Shown here in pieces: positions 1-6,375 of a DNA stretch of 7,392 bases. The notes under the pieces were generated by a model that saw nothing but the letters and a program-made list of their open reading frames with translations, made no database searches and was not told where the DNA came from. How positions within the stretch are numbered: the first letter of the stretch is position 1; each line of letters begins with the position of its first letter. This stretch comes from Nitratireductor sp. (GTDB taxonomy: Bacteria > Pseudomonadota > Alphaproteobacteria > Rhizobiales > Rhizobiaceae), in contig JAGRLQ010000297.1 in assembly GCA_020441735.1 (NCBI GenBank), forward strand, positions 720 through 8,111, read 5' to 3'. A program made the translations under genes and the position numbers.

Positions 1-1
1 C

Positions 2-676
2 AACAACGACTACGGCAAGGGTCTCGCAGACTCGATCAAGGCCAACTTTGAAGGCGCAGGCGGCACCGTGACCATCTCTGCCGCACATGAAGACGGCAAG
101 GGCGACTACGCCGCTGAAGTCGGCGCACTGGCTCAGGCCGGTGGTGAGGTTCTCGTTGTTGCCGGTTATCTCGACCAGGGCGGCAAAGGCATCATCCAGG
201 GTGCGCTCGACACCGGCGCCTTCGACGTCTTCTACCTGCCGGACGGCATGGTTGGCGACGCGATCGCTGAAACCATCGGTGAAGGCCTCAACAACTCCTA
301 TGGCGCGAACCCCGGCACGGACAGCCCGGGCGCTGCAAAGTTCCAGGAAATGGCAACCGCTGCCGGCTTTGACGGCACCAGCGCGTTTTCCGCCGAGTCC
401 TACGACGCAGCCGCACTGATCATGCTTGCCATGCAGGCCGCCGGTTCGTCCGACTCTTCGGCTCTGAAAGAGAAGGTAATGGACGTTGCCAACGCACCGG
501 GCGAGCAGATCTTCCCCGGTGAACTGGCCAAGGGTCTGGAAATCCTGGCTAGCGGTGGCGACATCGACTATGTCGGCGCTTCCGCAGTCGAACTCATCGG
601 TCCCGGTGAATCTGCCGGCAACTACCGCGAAGTCGCCTTCAAGGACGGCAAAATCGTTGTGGTTGGTTACCGCTAA
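2..676 (+). CDS. Branched-chain amino acid-type ABC transporter substrate-binding protein (3' part, 5' end outside window)
   Basis: The reading frame is open from the left edge and encodes the last 224 residues of a type I periplasmic binding protein (Peripla_BP_6, LivJ/LivK-like, HAAT family). Such proteins are exported to the periplasm, bind the ligand between two lobes and deliver it to the LivHM permease. The visible part starts at NNDYGKG, the usual Asn/Asp-Tyr-Gly segment in the middle of these proteins. It continues through a GYLDQGGKGI segment and an FxAESYDAA helix, and ends in the hinge-return strand VAFKDGKIVVVGYR. Full-length members have about 370-410 residues, so roughly 40% is missing, including the signal peptide. 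The ligand cannot be read from this half; amino acids are most likely, but amides or other small ligands are possible. It is followed by a strong terminator and then by the other transporter genes in the same direction. Confidence 0.93.
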   Translation, partial: NNDYGKGLADSIKANFEGAGGTVTISAAHEDGKGDYAAEVGALAQAGGEVLVVAGYLDQGGKGIIQGALDTGAFDVFYLPDGMVGDAIAETIGEGLNNSYGANPGTDSPGAAKFQEMATAAGFDGTSAFSAESYDAAALIMLAMQAAGSSDSSALKEKVMDVANAPGEQIFPGELAKGLEILASGGDIDYVGASAVELIGPGESAGNYREVAFKDGKIVVVGYR

Positions 677-702
677 GGCTTGCTGACCGGACTGAAATCA
701 CA

Positions 703-733
703 GGCCCGGGCGGCACTCGCCCGGGCCATTTTT
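703..733 (+). terminator. Rho-independent terminator after the binding-protein gene
   Basis: A perfect 10-bp GC-only stem (GGCCCGGGCG at 703-712 pairing with 718-727) closes a 5-base loop (GCACT). One A and then a run of five T (729-733) follow. It begins 26 bases after the binding-protein stop and lies before livG. It can act as a full or partial terminator and as a 3' mRNA stabiliser, which would let the binding protein be made in excess over the downstream genes. Confidence 0.88.
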
Positions 734-829
734 AAAACTACAGCATGGTTTCCGCACTCGGGGCATCGAGGAGGGTTTGGGACCGGCTGAAAAGAATCCG
801 GACAAACCGGAAATGGCTTGGGGAAGCGG

Positions 830-1723
830 ATGATCAGGGTTGAACACCTGAGCAAGTACTTTGGCGGCATTCATGCCGTCGAGAATGTATCGCTGGAGAT
901 CGCGGAGGGATCGATCACCGGCTTGATCGGTCCCAATGGCGCCGGGAAAACCACGTTGTTCAACGTGATCGCAGGTGCCTATAAACCGACATCCGGCAAG
1001 GTATTCCTTGACGGGGAGGACATAACCGGCCTCGAACCGCACGAACTTTTCCACAAGGGCCTTCTGAGAACCTTCCAGATCGCCCACGAATTCTCTTCGC
1101 TCACCGTCCGCGAAAACCTGATGATGGTGCCGCCGAACCAGCATGGCGAATATCTGCTGGACGCCTGGATCCGACCGGCGCTTGTCCGCCAGCAGGAAGC
1201 CGAAATCCGCGAGCGCGCAGACGACGTGATCCGTTTTCTCGAAATCGAGCGGGTTGCCGACGAACTGGCAGGCAACCTGTCCGGCGGCCAGAAAAAGCTG
1301 CTCGAACTTGGCCGCACGATGATGGTCGATGCCAAGATCGTTTTCCTCGACGAGGTGGGTGCAGGCGTCAACCGCACCCTGCTCGGCACCATCGCCGACG
1401 CCATCCGGCGGCTCAATGTCGAGCGTGGCTACACGTTCTGCATGATCGAGCACGACATGGATTTCATCTCCGATCTCTGCGACCCGGTCATCGTGATGGC
1501 CGAAGGTCACCTTCTCGCCCAGGGCAAGGCTGCCGACATCATGCAGAACGAGGATGTCATCGAGGCCTACCTCGGCACCGGTCTCAAGAACAAGCCCGGC
1601 GTTTCGAGCGCTGCGCCTGACGCAAAACCCGCCAGGAAACCGGCAAGGAAACCCTCAACCGCAAAAGCCACGGGCAAGCCCTCCCGGAAAAAAGCTGCTG
1701 CCAGAAAGGGGGCGTCGAAATGA
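830..1723 (+). CDS. livG: HAAT-family ABC transporter ATP-binding protein LivG, with basic C-terminal tail
   Basis: This cytoplasmic ATPase of 297 residues powers import through LivHM, paired with LivF. Visible motifs are Walker A GPNGAGKT (34-41), Q-loop Gln83, signature LSGGQ (150-154), Walker B with D174/E175 and H-loop His208. The residue after the catalytic Glu is Val (DEVGAG), where most relatives have Pro. The BCA_ABC_TP_C-type end (EAYLGTG, 245-251) is where LivG proteins normally stop. Here about 45 more residues follow (253-297), rich in Lys, Arg, Ala and Pro. I chose ATG at 830 because a GGGGAAG ribosome site (820-826) precedes it and MIRVEHLSK matches the usual N-terminus; an in-frame TTG at 818 is the alternative. 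The stop overlaps the livF start (ATGA). Confidence 0.93.
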   Translation: MIRVEHLSKYFGGIHAVENVSLEIAEGSITGLIGPNGAGKTTLFNVIAGAYKPTSGKVFLDGEDITGLEPHELFHKGLLRTFQIAHEFSSLTVRENLMMVPPNQHGEYLLDAWIRPALVRQQEAEIRERADDVIRFLEIERVADELAGNLSGGQKKLLELGRTMMVDAKIVFLDEVGAGVNRTLLGTIADAIRRLNVERGYTFCMIEHDMDFISDLCDPVIVMAEGHLLAQGKAADIMQNEDVIEAYLGTGLKNKPGVSSAAPDAKPARKPARKPSTAKATGKPSRKKAAARKGASK

Positions 1724-2424
1724 GCTTCCTCATCGGCGAAAACATGACCGGCGGCTATGGCGGCGCGGACATCCTGACCAACTGCACCATCGGTGTCGAG
1801 CAGGGCGAGATTGCCGTTATCGTCGGCCCAAACGGCGCCGGCAAATCCACCGCCATGAAGGCAATCTTCGGCATGCTCAACCTGCGCGAAGGCAAGGTTC
1901 TGATGGATGGCGAGGACATCACGAAACTGTCGCCCCAGGCGCGGGTCTACAAGGGCATGGGCTTCGTTCCCCAGACCAGCAATGTCTTCACCTCCATGTC
2001 GGTGGAGGAAAATCTTGAAATGGGCGCCTTCATCCGCGAGGACGACATTTCCGAGACCATGCACCAGGTTTTCGACCTGTTTCCGATCCTGAAGGAAAAG
2101 CGCAACCAGCCTGCCGGCGAACTCTCCGGCGGTCAGCGCCAGCAGGTGGCCGTCGGCCGCGCGCTCATGACCCGGCCAAAAGTGCTGATGCTGGACGAAC
2201 CGACTGCCGGCGTCTCGCCCATCGTCATGGACGAGCTTTTCGACCGCATCATCGAGGTTGCCCGCACCGGCATCGCCATTCTCATGGTCGAACAGAACGC
2301 CAAGCAGGCACTCAACATTGCCGACAAGGGCTACGTGCTGGTTCAGGGAGAGAACCGCTACACCGACACCGGCAAGGCGCTGATGGAAAACCCTGAAGTG
2401 CGCAAATCGTTCCTAGGAGGTTGA
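1720..2424 (+). CDS. livF: HAAT-family ABC transporter ATP-binding protein LivF
   Basis: This is the second ATPase of the importer, 234 residues, which is the normal length for LivF. Motifs are Walker A GPNGAGKS (36-43), Q-loop Gln85 (VPQTSNVF), signature LSGGQ (135-139) and Walker B LMLDEP with D159/E160. At the H-switch position there is Gln192 (VEQN), as is usual in LivF proteins, whereas LivG has His. The C-terminal YVLVQGENRYTDTG stretch is also typical. Its ATG overlaps the livG stop (ATGA), and the ribosome site AAAGGGGG (1705-1712) lies inside livG, so translation is probably coupled. It should form the LivG-LivF heterodimer on the cytoplasmic face of the LivHM permease. Confidence 0.95.
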   Translation: MSFLIGENMTGGYGGADILTNCTIGVEQGEIAVIVGPNGAGKSTAMKAIFGMLNLREGKVLMDGEDITKLSPQARVYKGMGFVPQTSNVFTSMSVEENLEMGAFIREDDISETMHQVFDLFPILKEKRNQPAGELSGGQRQQVAVGRALMTRPKVLMLDEPTAGVSPIVMDELFDRIIEVARTGIAILMVEQNAKQALNIADKGYVLVQGENRYTDTGKALMENPEVRKSFLGG

Positions 2425-2431
2425 CGGAGAG

Positions 2432-3445
2432 ATGGAAAGCCTGATCAACGCCGTCGTCCTGCTGCTGAACTTCCTGGTGGTACCGGCACTCTCCTATGGC
2501 AGCCAGCTGGCACTGGGCGCACTCGGCGTCACGCTTATCTACTCGGTGCTGCGGTTCTCGAACTTTGCCCATGGCGAAACCATGGCATTCGGCACGATGT
2601 TCGTCATTCTGGCAACATGGCTGTTGCAGTCCTGGGGCGTTTCCTTCGGCCCGCTGCCGACCGCCCTGCTCGCCTTGCCCGTCGGCTGCATCGCGACGAT
2701 CCTCTTCGTGCTGGCAACCGACCGCCTCGTCTACAAGCACTACCGCGAACACAAGGCGACCAATGTCATCTTCATGATTGCCTCCGTCGGCGTCATGTTC
2801 GTGATGAACGGCATCATCCGATTTGTCATCGGGCCTGAAGATCAGCAATTCTTTGACGGAGAGCGCTTCATCTTCAATGCACGCCAGTTCAAGGAATGGA
2901 CCGGCCTTACCGAGGCGCTTGCCATCCGCACCACCCAGGTGATCACCGTCGTTACCGCCATCATAGTGGTGGCGATCCTGTTCTGGTTCCTCAACCGCAC
3001 GCGGACCGGAAAATCCATGCGCGCCTACTCCGACAACGAGGATCTGGCGCTGCTTTCCGGTATCGACCCGGCACACGTGGTGCGCATTGCCTGGATCATC
3101 ACCGCAATCCTCGCAACCATCGCCGGCACGCTCTACGGCCTCGACAAGAGCTTCAAGCCGTTCACCTATCTGCAATTGCTGCTGCCGATCTTTGCTGCCG
3201 CAATCGTTGGCGGCGTCGGCAATCCGGTCGGCGCGATTGCCGGCGGCTTCGTGATCGCATTCTCGGAAATCGCACTCACCTTCGCCTACCGCAAGTTCTT
3301 TGCCTATACGCTACCGGATTTCCTCGTACCTGACGGCCTCGCCCAACTCCTGTCGACCGACTACAAGTTCGCCGTCTCCTTCGTGATCCTCGTCGTCGTG
3401 CTGCTCGTCAAGCCGACCGGCCTGTTCAGCGGGAAAACCCTATGA
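2432..3445 (+). CDS. livH: HAAT-family ABC transporter permease LivH
   Basis: This inner-membrane permease subunit (337 residues) pairs with LivM to form the transport channel. The family hallmark GVTLIYSVLRFSNFAHGE lies at 32-49. The cytoplasmic coupling loop that contacts the ATPases is GKSMRAYSDNEDLALLSGID (193-212). The C-terminal VGGVGNPVGAIAGGF (259-273) and the final LVKPTGLF are also characteristic. Hydrophobic segments fall at about 5-20, 24-40, 50-67, 77-97, 111-133, 168-188, 215-236, 248-284 (probably two) and 311-327. It is somewhat longer than E. coli LivH (about 308 residues). The gene starts 7 bases after livF, with GGAGG at 2416-2420 and a closer GGAGA at 2426-2430. The stop overlaps the livM start (ATGA). 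Confidence 0.95.
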   Translation: MESLINAVVLLLNFLVVPALSYGSQLALGALGVTLIYSVLRFSNFAHGETMAFGTMFVILATWLLQSWGVSFGPLPTALLALPVGCIATILFVLATDRLVYKHYREHKATNVIFMIASVGVMFVMNGIIRFVIGPEDQQFFDGERFIFNARQFKEWTGLTEALAIRTTQVITVVTAIIVVAILFWFLNRTRTGKSMRAYSDNEDLALLSGIDPAHVVRIAWIITAILATIAGTLYGLDKSFKPFTYLQLLLPIFAAAIVGGVGNPVGAIAGGFVIAFSEIALTFAYRKFFAYTLPDFLVPDGLAQLLSTDYKFAVSFVILVVVLLVKPTGLFSGKTL

Positions 3446-4761
3446 CCGAGACCAACCGCCCCTACATCCTGTACGGCATTGCCGCGCTGCTGCTGCTCGC
3501 CAACTGGTATTTCCTCGGCCTCAATTCGGCGCTCTTCACCCTGAACTTCTGCCTGATTTCCGCGGTCATGGCACTGGGCGTGAACATCCAGTGGGGCTAT
3601 GCCGGCCTGTTCAACGTCGGCATCATGGGGTTTACCGCGATTGGCGGTCTGTGTGCGGTGCTTGTCGCCTACCCACCGATCCAGGAAACCTGGGAAGCCG
3701 GCGGCTCCGGCGTCATCATCTCGGCCCTGCTTCTGCTGGTCGCCGTGGCGGTATGCGTTGTCATCTACCGGCGCATGCCGAAGGGCAGTGCCAGGATGTG
3801 GGCATTAACGGCGGCCGTCATCGTCTCCTTCTTCATCATCCGCCATTTCTACGCGCCCGCAGTCGCTGCGATTGAATCGACCAATGCCGCCTCGACCGGC
3901 TTCCTCGGTGGGCTGGGACTGCCGATCATCCTGTCCTGGATGGTGGGCGGGGTGGTTGCAGCGGGGATCGCCTGGATCGTCGGCAAGATCGCGCTCGGCC
4001 TGCGATCCGACTATCTCGCCATTGCCACCCTTGGCATCTCGGAAATCATTGTCGCCATCGTCAAGAACGAGGAATGGCTGAACCGCGGCGTCAAGAACGT
4101 CATTGGCCTGCCGCGCCCCGTTCCTTTCGAGGTCAACCTGCAGAAGGAACAATGGTTCATCGACCTGGCCAGCCGCCTCGACGTGAACCTCGTGGAGTTT
4201 TCATCGATCTTCGTGAAGCTCTGTTATACCTGCCTGTTTGCCTTCGTACTTCTGCTCATTCTCTATCTTTCCGAGAAGGCGCTGAATTCCCCTTGGGGAC
4301 GCATGATGCGGGCAATCCGGGACAATGAGGTTTCGGCCAATGCCATGGGCAAGAACGTCACCCGCCGCCACCTTCAGGTCTTCATTCTCGGCTCCGCCGT
4401 CGTCGGCATCGCCGGTGCCATGCTGACCACGCTCGACGGCCAGTTCACGCCGACCTCCTACCAGCCGCTGCGCTTTACCTTCCTGATCTGGGTCATGGTG
4501 ATCGTGGGCGGATCGGGCAACAACTGGGGCGCCGTTCTGGGCGGCATCGTCATCGGCTTCTTCTGGCTGCAGGCCGAACCCATCGGCATCTGGCTGATGG
4601 ACAGCCTCACCGCCTCCATGGCCGACGACAACCCGTTGCGATTGCACCTGATCGAGAGTGCTGCGCACATGCGCCTGATCGTCATGGGACTGATCCTGCT
4701 GCTTGTGCTAAGGTTCTCACCGCGCGGCCTGATTCCGGAACGCACCGGACGGCGGCACTGA
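3442..4761 (+). CDS. livM: HAAT-family ABC transporter permease LivM
   Basis: This is the second inner-membrane permease subunit (439 residues). Family landmarks are NIQWGYAGLFNVGIMGF (48-64), LRSDYLAIATLGISEII (187-203), the coupling loop SPWGRMMRAIRDNEVSANAM (283-302), VMVIVGGSGNNWGAVLGG (351-368) and the C-terminal RFSPRGLIPER. It is long compared with common LivM proteins of about 300-350 residues. The extra length includes a stretch at about 85-155 holding two more hydrophobic segments (91-110 and 119-137). E. coli LivM is also enlarged (about 425 residues), so the size alone is not abnormal. Translation is probably coupled to livH through the ATGA overlap. With LivH, LivG, LivF and the periplasmic binding protein it completes the importer. 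Confidence 0.94.
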   Translation: MTETNRPYILYGIAALLLLANWYFLGLNSALFTLNFCLISAVMALGVNIQWGYAGLFNVGIMGFTAIGGLCAVLVAYPPIQETWEAGGSGVIISALLLLVAVAVCVVIYRRMPKGSARMWALTAAVIVSFFIIRHFYAPAVAAIESTNAASTGFLGGLGLPIILSWMVGGVVAAGIAWIVGKIALGLRSDYLAIATLGISEIIVAIVKNEEWLNRGVKNVIGLPRPVPFEVNLQKEQWFIDLASRLDVNLVEFSSIFVKLCYTCLFAFVLLLILYLSEKALNSPWGRMMRAIRDNEVSANAMGKNVTRRHLQVFILGSAVVGIAGAMLTTLDGQFTPTSYQPLRFTFLIWVMVIVGGSGNNWGAVLGGIVIGFFWLQAEPIGIWLMDSLTASMADDNPLRLHLIESAAHMRLIVMGLILLLVLRFSPRGLIPERTGRRH

Positions 4762-4782
4762 CACGATCACCGGGAGTCCAAG

Positions 4783-5019
4783 ATGAAATGCGTGTTTGTC
4801 CAGATCCGATGCAAACCCGGTGAAACCTACAGGGTTGCCGACGAACTCTACAAGCGCGAGGTCGCCTCAGAGCTTTATTCGACCAGCGGTGACTACGACC
4901 TGCTGATGAAACTCTACATCGAGGAAGACAAGGACATCGGCAAGTTCATCAACGATCATGTCCTCGACATTCCCGGCATCAGCCGTTCCCTGACGACACT
5001 GACGTTCAAGGCGTTTTGA
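4783..5019 (+). CDS. Stand-alone Lrp/AsnC ligand-binding (RAM) domain protein
   Basis: This is a small cytoplasmic protein of 78 residues that matches only the AsnC_trans_reg (RAM) half of Lrp/AsnC regulators. The beta-alpha-beta-beta-alpha-beta pattern can be followed: strand CVFVQIRCK, helix TYRVADELYKR, strand pair ASELYSTSGDYDLLMKLYI, helix DIGKFINDHVL and strand SRSLTTLTF. The GDYD motif (36-39) and IPGI (63-66) are typical; GDYD lies in the region where full-length Lrp proteins bind amino acids between subunits. No helix-turn-helix is present, so it cannot bind DNA in the Lrp manner alone. It may assemble as dimers or higher oligomers, sense an amino acid, or modify a full-length Lrp; this is inference. 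GGGAG at 4772-4776 lies 6 bases before ATG. It starts 21 bases after livM, so it is probably the last gene of the operon. Confidence 0.9.
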   Translation: MKCVFVQIRCKPGETYRVADELYKREVASELYSTSGDYDLLMKLYIEEDKDIGKFINDHVLDIPGISRSLTTLTFKAF

Positions 5020-5036
5020 CAGTACGCCGGACGGCC

Positions 5037-5489
5037 CTACTTCTTCTGACGGAAGTCCTCATGACAGGCAGAGCACGCCCTGCCGACAGCCTGAAATTGG
5101 CTTGCAATTGCTGCCGTCTCCCCATCGGCTGAAACCTGTGACAGCATCACTGCCGCTGCCACCAGTTCGTCTGCCAGACGGTTGAAACGCTCCGGCTCCT
5201 GCCAGACCAGTGGCGTTGCCTCGCTCGCCTTCTGCCGGCTTTCCGGCGTATCGGGAAACTGCGCCTTCATGTCATCGGCGTGAGCTGCAATTGTATCTGC
5301 CGCCCTGCCCGCTTCATTCGCATTGAAGGTTGTCTCGCCCTTCAACATCCGCCCGACAACCGCCATGGCGTCCTTCATGGCGGACATCGCCTCCATGCGC
5401 TCCTTGACGATGCCGGTGGCACCCTGATGGGCGAAAGCACCGCCTCCAATGCCGGCGGCAAGCAGAACTGCTGTCATGACTCTCTTCAA
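5037..5489 (-). CDS. Class II cytochrome c (cytochrome c'/c-556 type), exported
   Basis: This is a periplasmic haem protein of 150 residues, predicted to be a four-helix bundle. A signal peptide is visible (positive MKR, hydrophobic 4-16, cleavage probably after GGGAFA at 20). The haem site CSACH (139-143) lies at the very C-terminus, as class II cytochromes require. KGE (50-52), FPDTPESRQKASEATPLVW (78-96) and the final HEDFR fit cytochrome c'/c-556. Met residues in helix A (32, 35, 38) could give the sixth haem ligand seen in c-556; I cannot decide between high-spin c' and low-spin c-556. I chose TTG at 5489-5487 because AGGGAG lies 6 bases upstream and it supplies the Lys-Arg n-region. The ATG at 5477 is the alternative. 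The same frame stays open up to 5795, but that part is a shadow of the upstream cytochrome gene. It starts 19 bases after that gene. Confidence 0.9.
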   Translation of the reverse strand: MKRVMTAVLLAAGIGGGAFAHQGATGIVKERMEAMSAMKDAMAVVGRMLKGETTFNANEAGRAADTIAAHADDMKAQFPDTPESRQKASEATPLVWQEPERFNRLADELVAAAVMLSQVSADGETAAIASQFQAVGRACSACHEDFRQKK

Positions 5490-5495
5490 ATCGGT

Positions 5496-5501
5496 CTCCC
5501 T
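5496..5501 (-). promoter_or_regulatory. Ribosome binding site that supports a TTG start for the class II cytochrome
   Basis: Read on the minus strand, AGGGAG ends 6 bases before TTG at 5489-5487. The next ATG (5477-5475) has only GAAGAG, which overlaps the TTG codon region, and would lose the Lys-Arg pair from the signal peptide. This favours the TTG start. Confidence 0.6.
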
Positions 5502-5508
5502 GTTCCAG

Positions 5509-5937
5509 TCAGTTGATACCATTGGCGCGCTGCAAGGTTCGCACATAGGCAACAATGTCGCGAACCTCATCTTCGCTGACGCTCTCGACAGGCGGCATGT
5601 TGCCGAACTGCCAGTGATGCGAACGAACCCCGTTGGCGGCTGCAAAAAAGAAAGCGCCATCCGAGTGATGGTTCGGTTCGTAGATGATATGCACCAGTGG
5701 CGGCCCCATTCCGTTGCGCCCGGCAGCATTCTTGCCATGACATGCTGCGCAGTTGTCGTTGAATGCCGCTTCACCGCGCATCGCAACGCTGTCAAGCGCG
5801 GGCACCATCACCTCCGCCAGCGGCGCGCCCATGCCCGCCTCCATGCCATCAGGCGATCTGGTGAACCAGTAACCCGCAGCGACAATCGCCAGTGCGGCAA
5901 TCGCGATCACCATCCTGTTTTCCCGAAAGGCGCTCAT
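5509..5937 (-). CDS. Membrane-anchored class I cytochrome c with His-His pairs
   Basis: This is a single-haem c-type cytochrome of 142 residues. An N-terminal hydrophobic helix (about 9-25) after MSAFRENR suggests an uncleaved anchor, with the haem domain in the periplasm. The haem attachment motif is CAACH (63-67), and Met114 in FGNMPP is the likely sixth ligand. SEDEVRDIVAYVRTLQ (121-136) is the usual C-terminal helix of class I cytochromes. Between haem motif and Met lie H83, H90-H91 and H107-H108, more histidine than electron transfer needs, which could bind a metal (inference). The start overlaps the stop of the CueR-like gene (ATGA), and AGGAAA (5948-5943) lies 5 bases upstream, so it is co-transcribed and probably translationally coupled with the regulator. 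It likely passes electrons in the periplasm; the partner is not visible here. Confidence 0.92.
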   Translation of the reverse strand: MSAFRENRMVIAIAALAIVAAGYWFTRSPDGMEAGMGAPLAEVMVPALDSVAMRGEAAFNDNCAACHGKNAAGRNGMGPPLVHIIYEPNHHSDGAFFFAAANGVRSHHWQFGNMPPVESVSEDEVRDIVAYVRTLQRANGIN

Positions 5938-6350
5938 GCGTATTTCCTGGTTCCACCAGCATCCCCTTCGCCTGCCAGATCCTTCAGGATCGGACAGTCC
6001 GGCCGGTTATCGCCATGGCAATGTTCGACGAGATGGGTGAGCGTCATCTGCATTGCTCTCAATTCGGAGATCTTCTGCTCGATCATGTCGATCTTGGCGC
6101 TGGCAATTGCCTTCACATCGGCACTGGCGCGGTTGCGGTCCTCATAAAGCGCCAGCAATTGCCGGCATTCCTCGATGGAAAAACCGAGGCTGCGCGCACG
6201 CTGCACAAATTGCAGTTTGGAGACGTGGTCCTGCGAGTAGTCGCGATAGTTGTTTTCGCCGCGGTCGGGCGCCACCAGGCCGATATCCTCGTAATAGCGT
6301 ATGGTCTTGGCCGGCAGCCCGCTCATTTCGCTGGCTCTTCCAATATTCAT
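5934..6350 (-). CDS. cueR: CueR-type copper(I)-responsive MerR-family activator
   Basis: This is a cytoplasmic metal sensor and transcription activator of 138 residues; E. coli CueR has 135. The winged helix-turn-helix starts at residue 1 (MNIGRASEMSGLPAKTIRYYE) and continues through GLVAPDR and the YRDYSQ wing. A dimerisation helix covers about 78-108. Cu(I) ligands are expected at Cys111 and Cys119 (CHGDNRPDC), with the same seven-residue gap as Cys112/Cys120 of E. coli CueR. Ser76 in ASADVK matches CueR Ser77, a marker of +1 ion sensors (Cu, Ag, Au) as opposed to +2 sensors of the family. ATG has AAAGGAG (6362-6356) at 5 bases. It is the first gene of a leftward operon with two cytochromes, and a matching operator lies directly upstream. 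In rhizobia such proteins are also called HmrR. Confidence 0.94.
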   Translation of the reverse strand: MNIGRASEMSGLPAKTIRYYEDIGLVAPDRGENNYRDYSQDHVSKLQFVQRARSLGFSIEECRQLLALYEDRNRASADVKAIASAKIDMIEQKISELRAMQMTLTHLVEHCHGDNRPDCPILKDLAGEGDAGGTRKYA

Positions 6351-6375
6351 GACCGCTCCTTTCCGTTTGCAACGG

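Noticed and set aside
797..811. Small hairpin TCCGG/CCGGA before livG as a riboswitch or attenuator
   Set aside because: A 5-bp stem with a 5-base loop is too small to claim a function; no leader peptide or conserved riboswitch core is visible in 734-829.
734..829. A separate promoter for livG
   Set aside because: A TTGGGA-like stretch near 777 lacks a convincing -10 at the right distance; not enough to call.
698..1510. Minus-strand open frame of 270 codons opposite livG
   Set aside because: It lies fully antisense to a clear ATPase gene, its composition (rich in His, Asp, Gly and Val) is typical of a GC-driven shadow, and no family motif or ribosome site was seen.
2312..3175. Minus-strand open frame of 287 codons opposite livF/livH
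   Set aside because: It is antisense to genes with intact family motifs; its His/Asp/Gln-rich product is the mirror of a membrane-protein coding strand, not a recognisable protein.
5490..5795. N-terminal extension of the class II cytochrome frame up to 5795
   Set aside because: It overlaps the class I cytochrome gene in another frame, would bury the signal peptide in the middle of the protein, and contains no domain.
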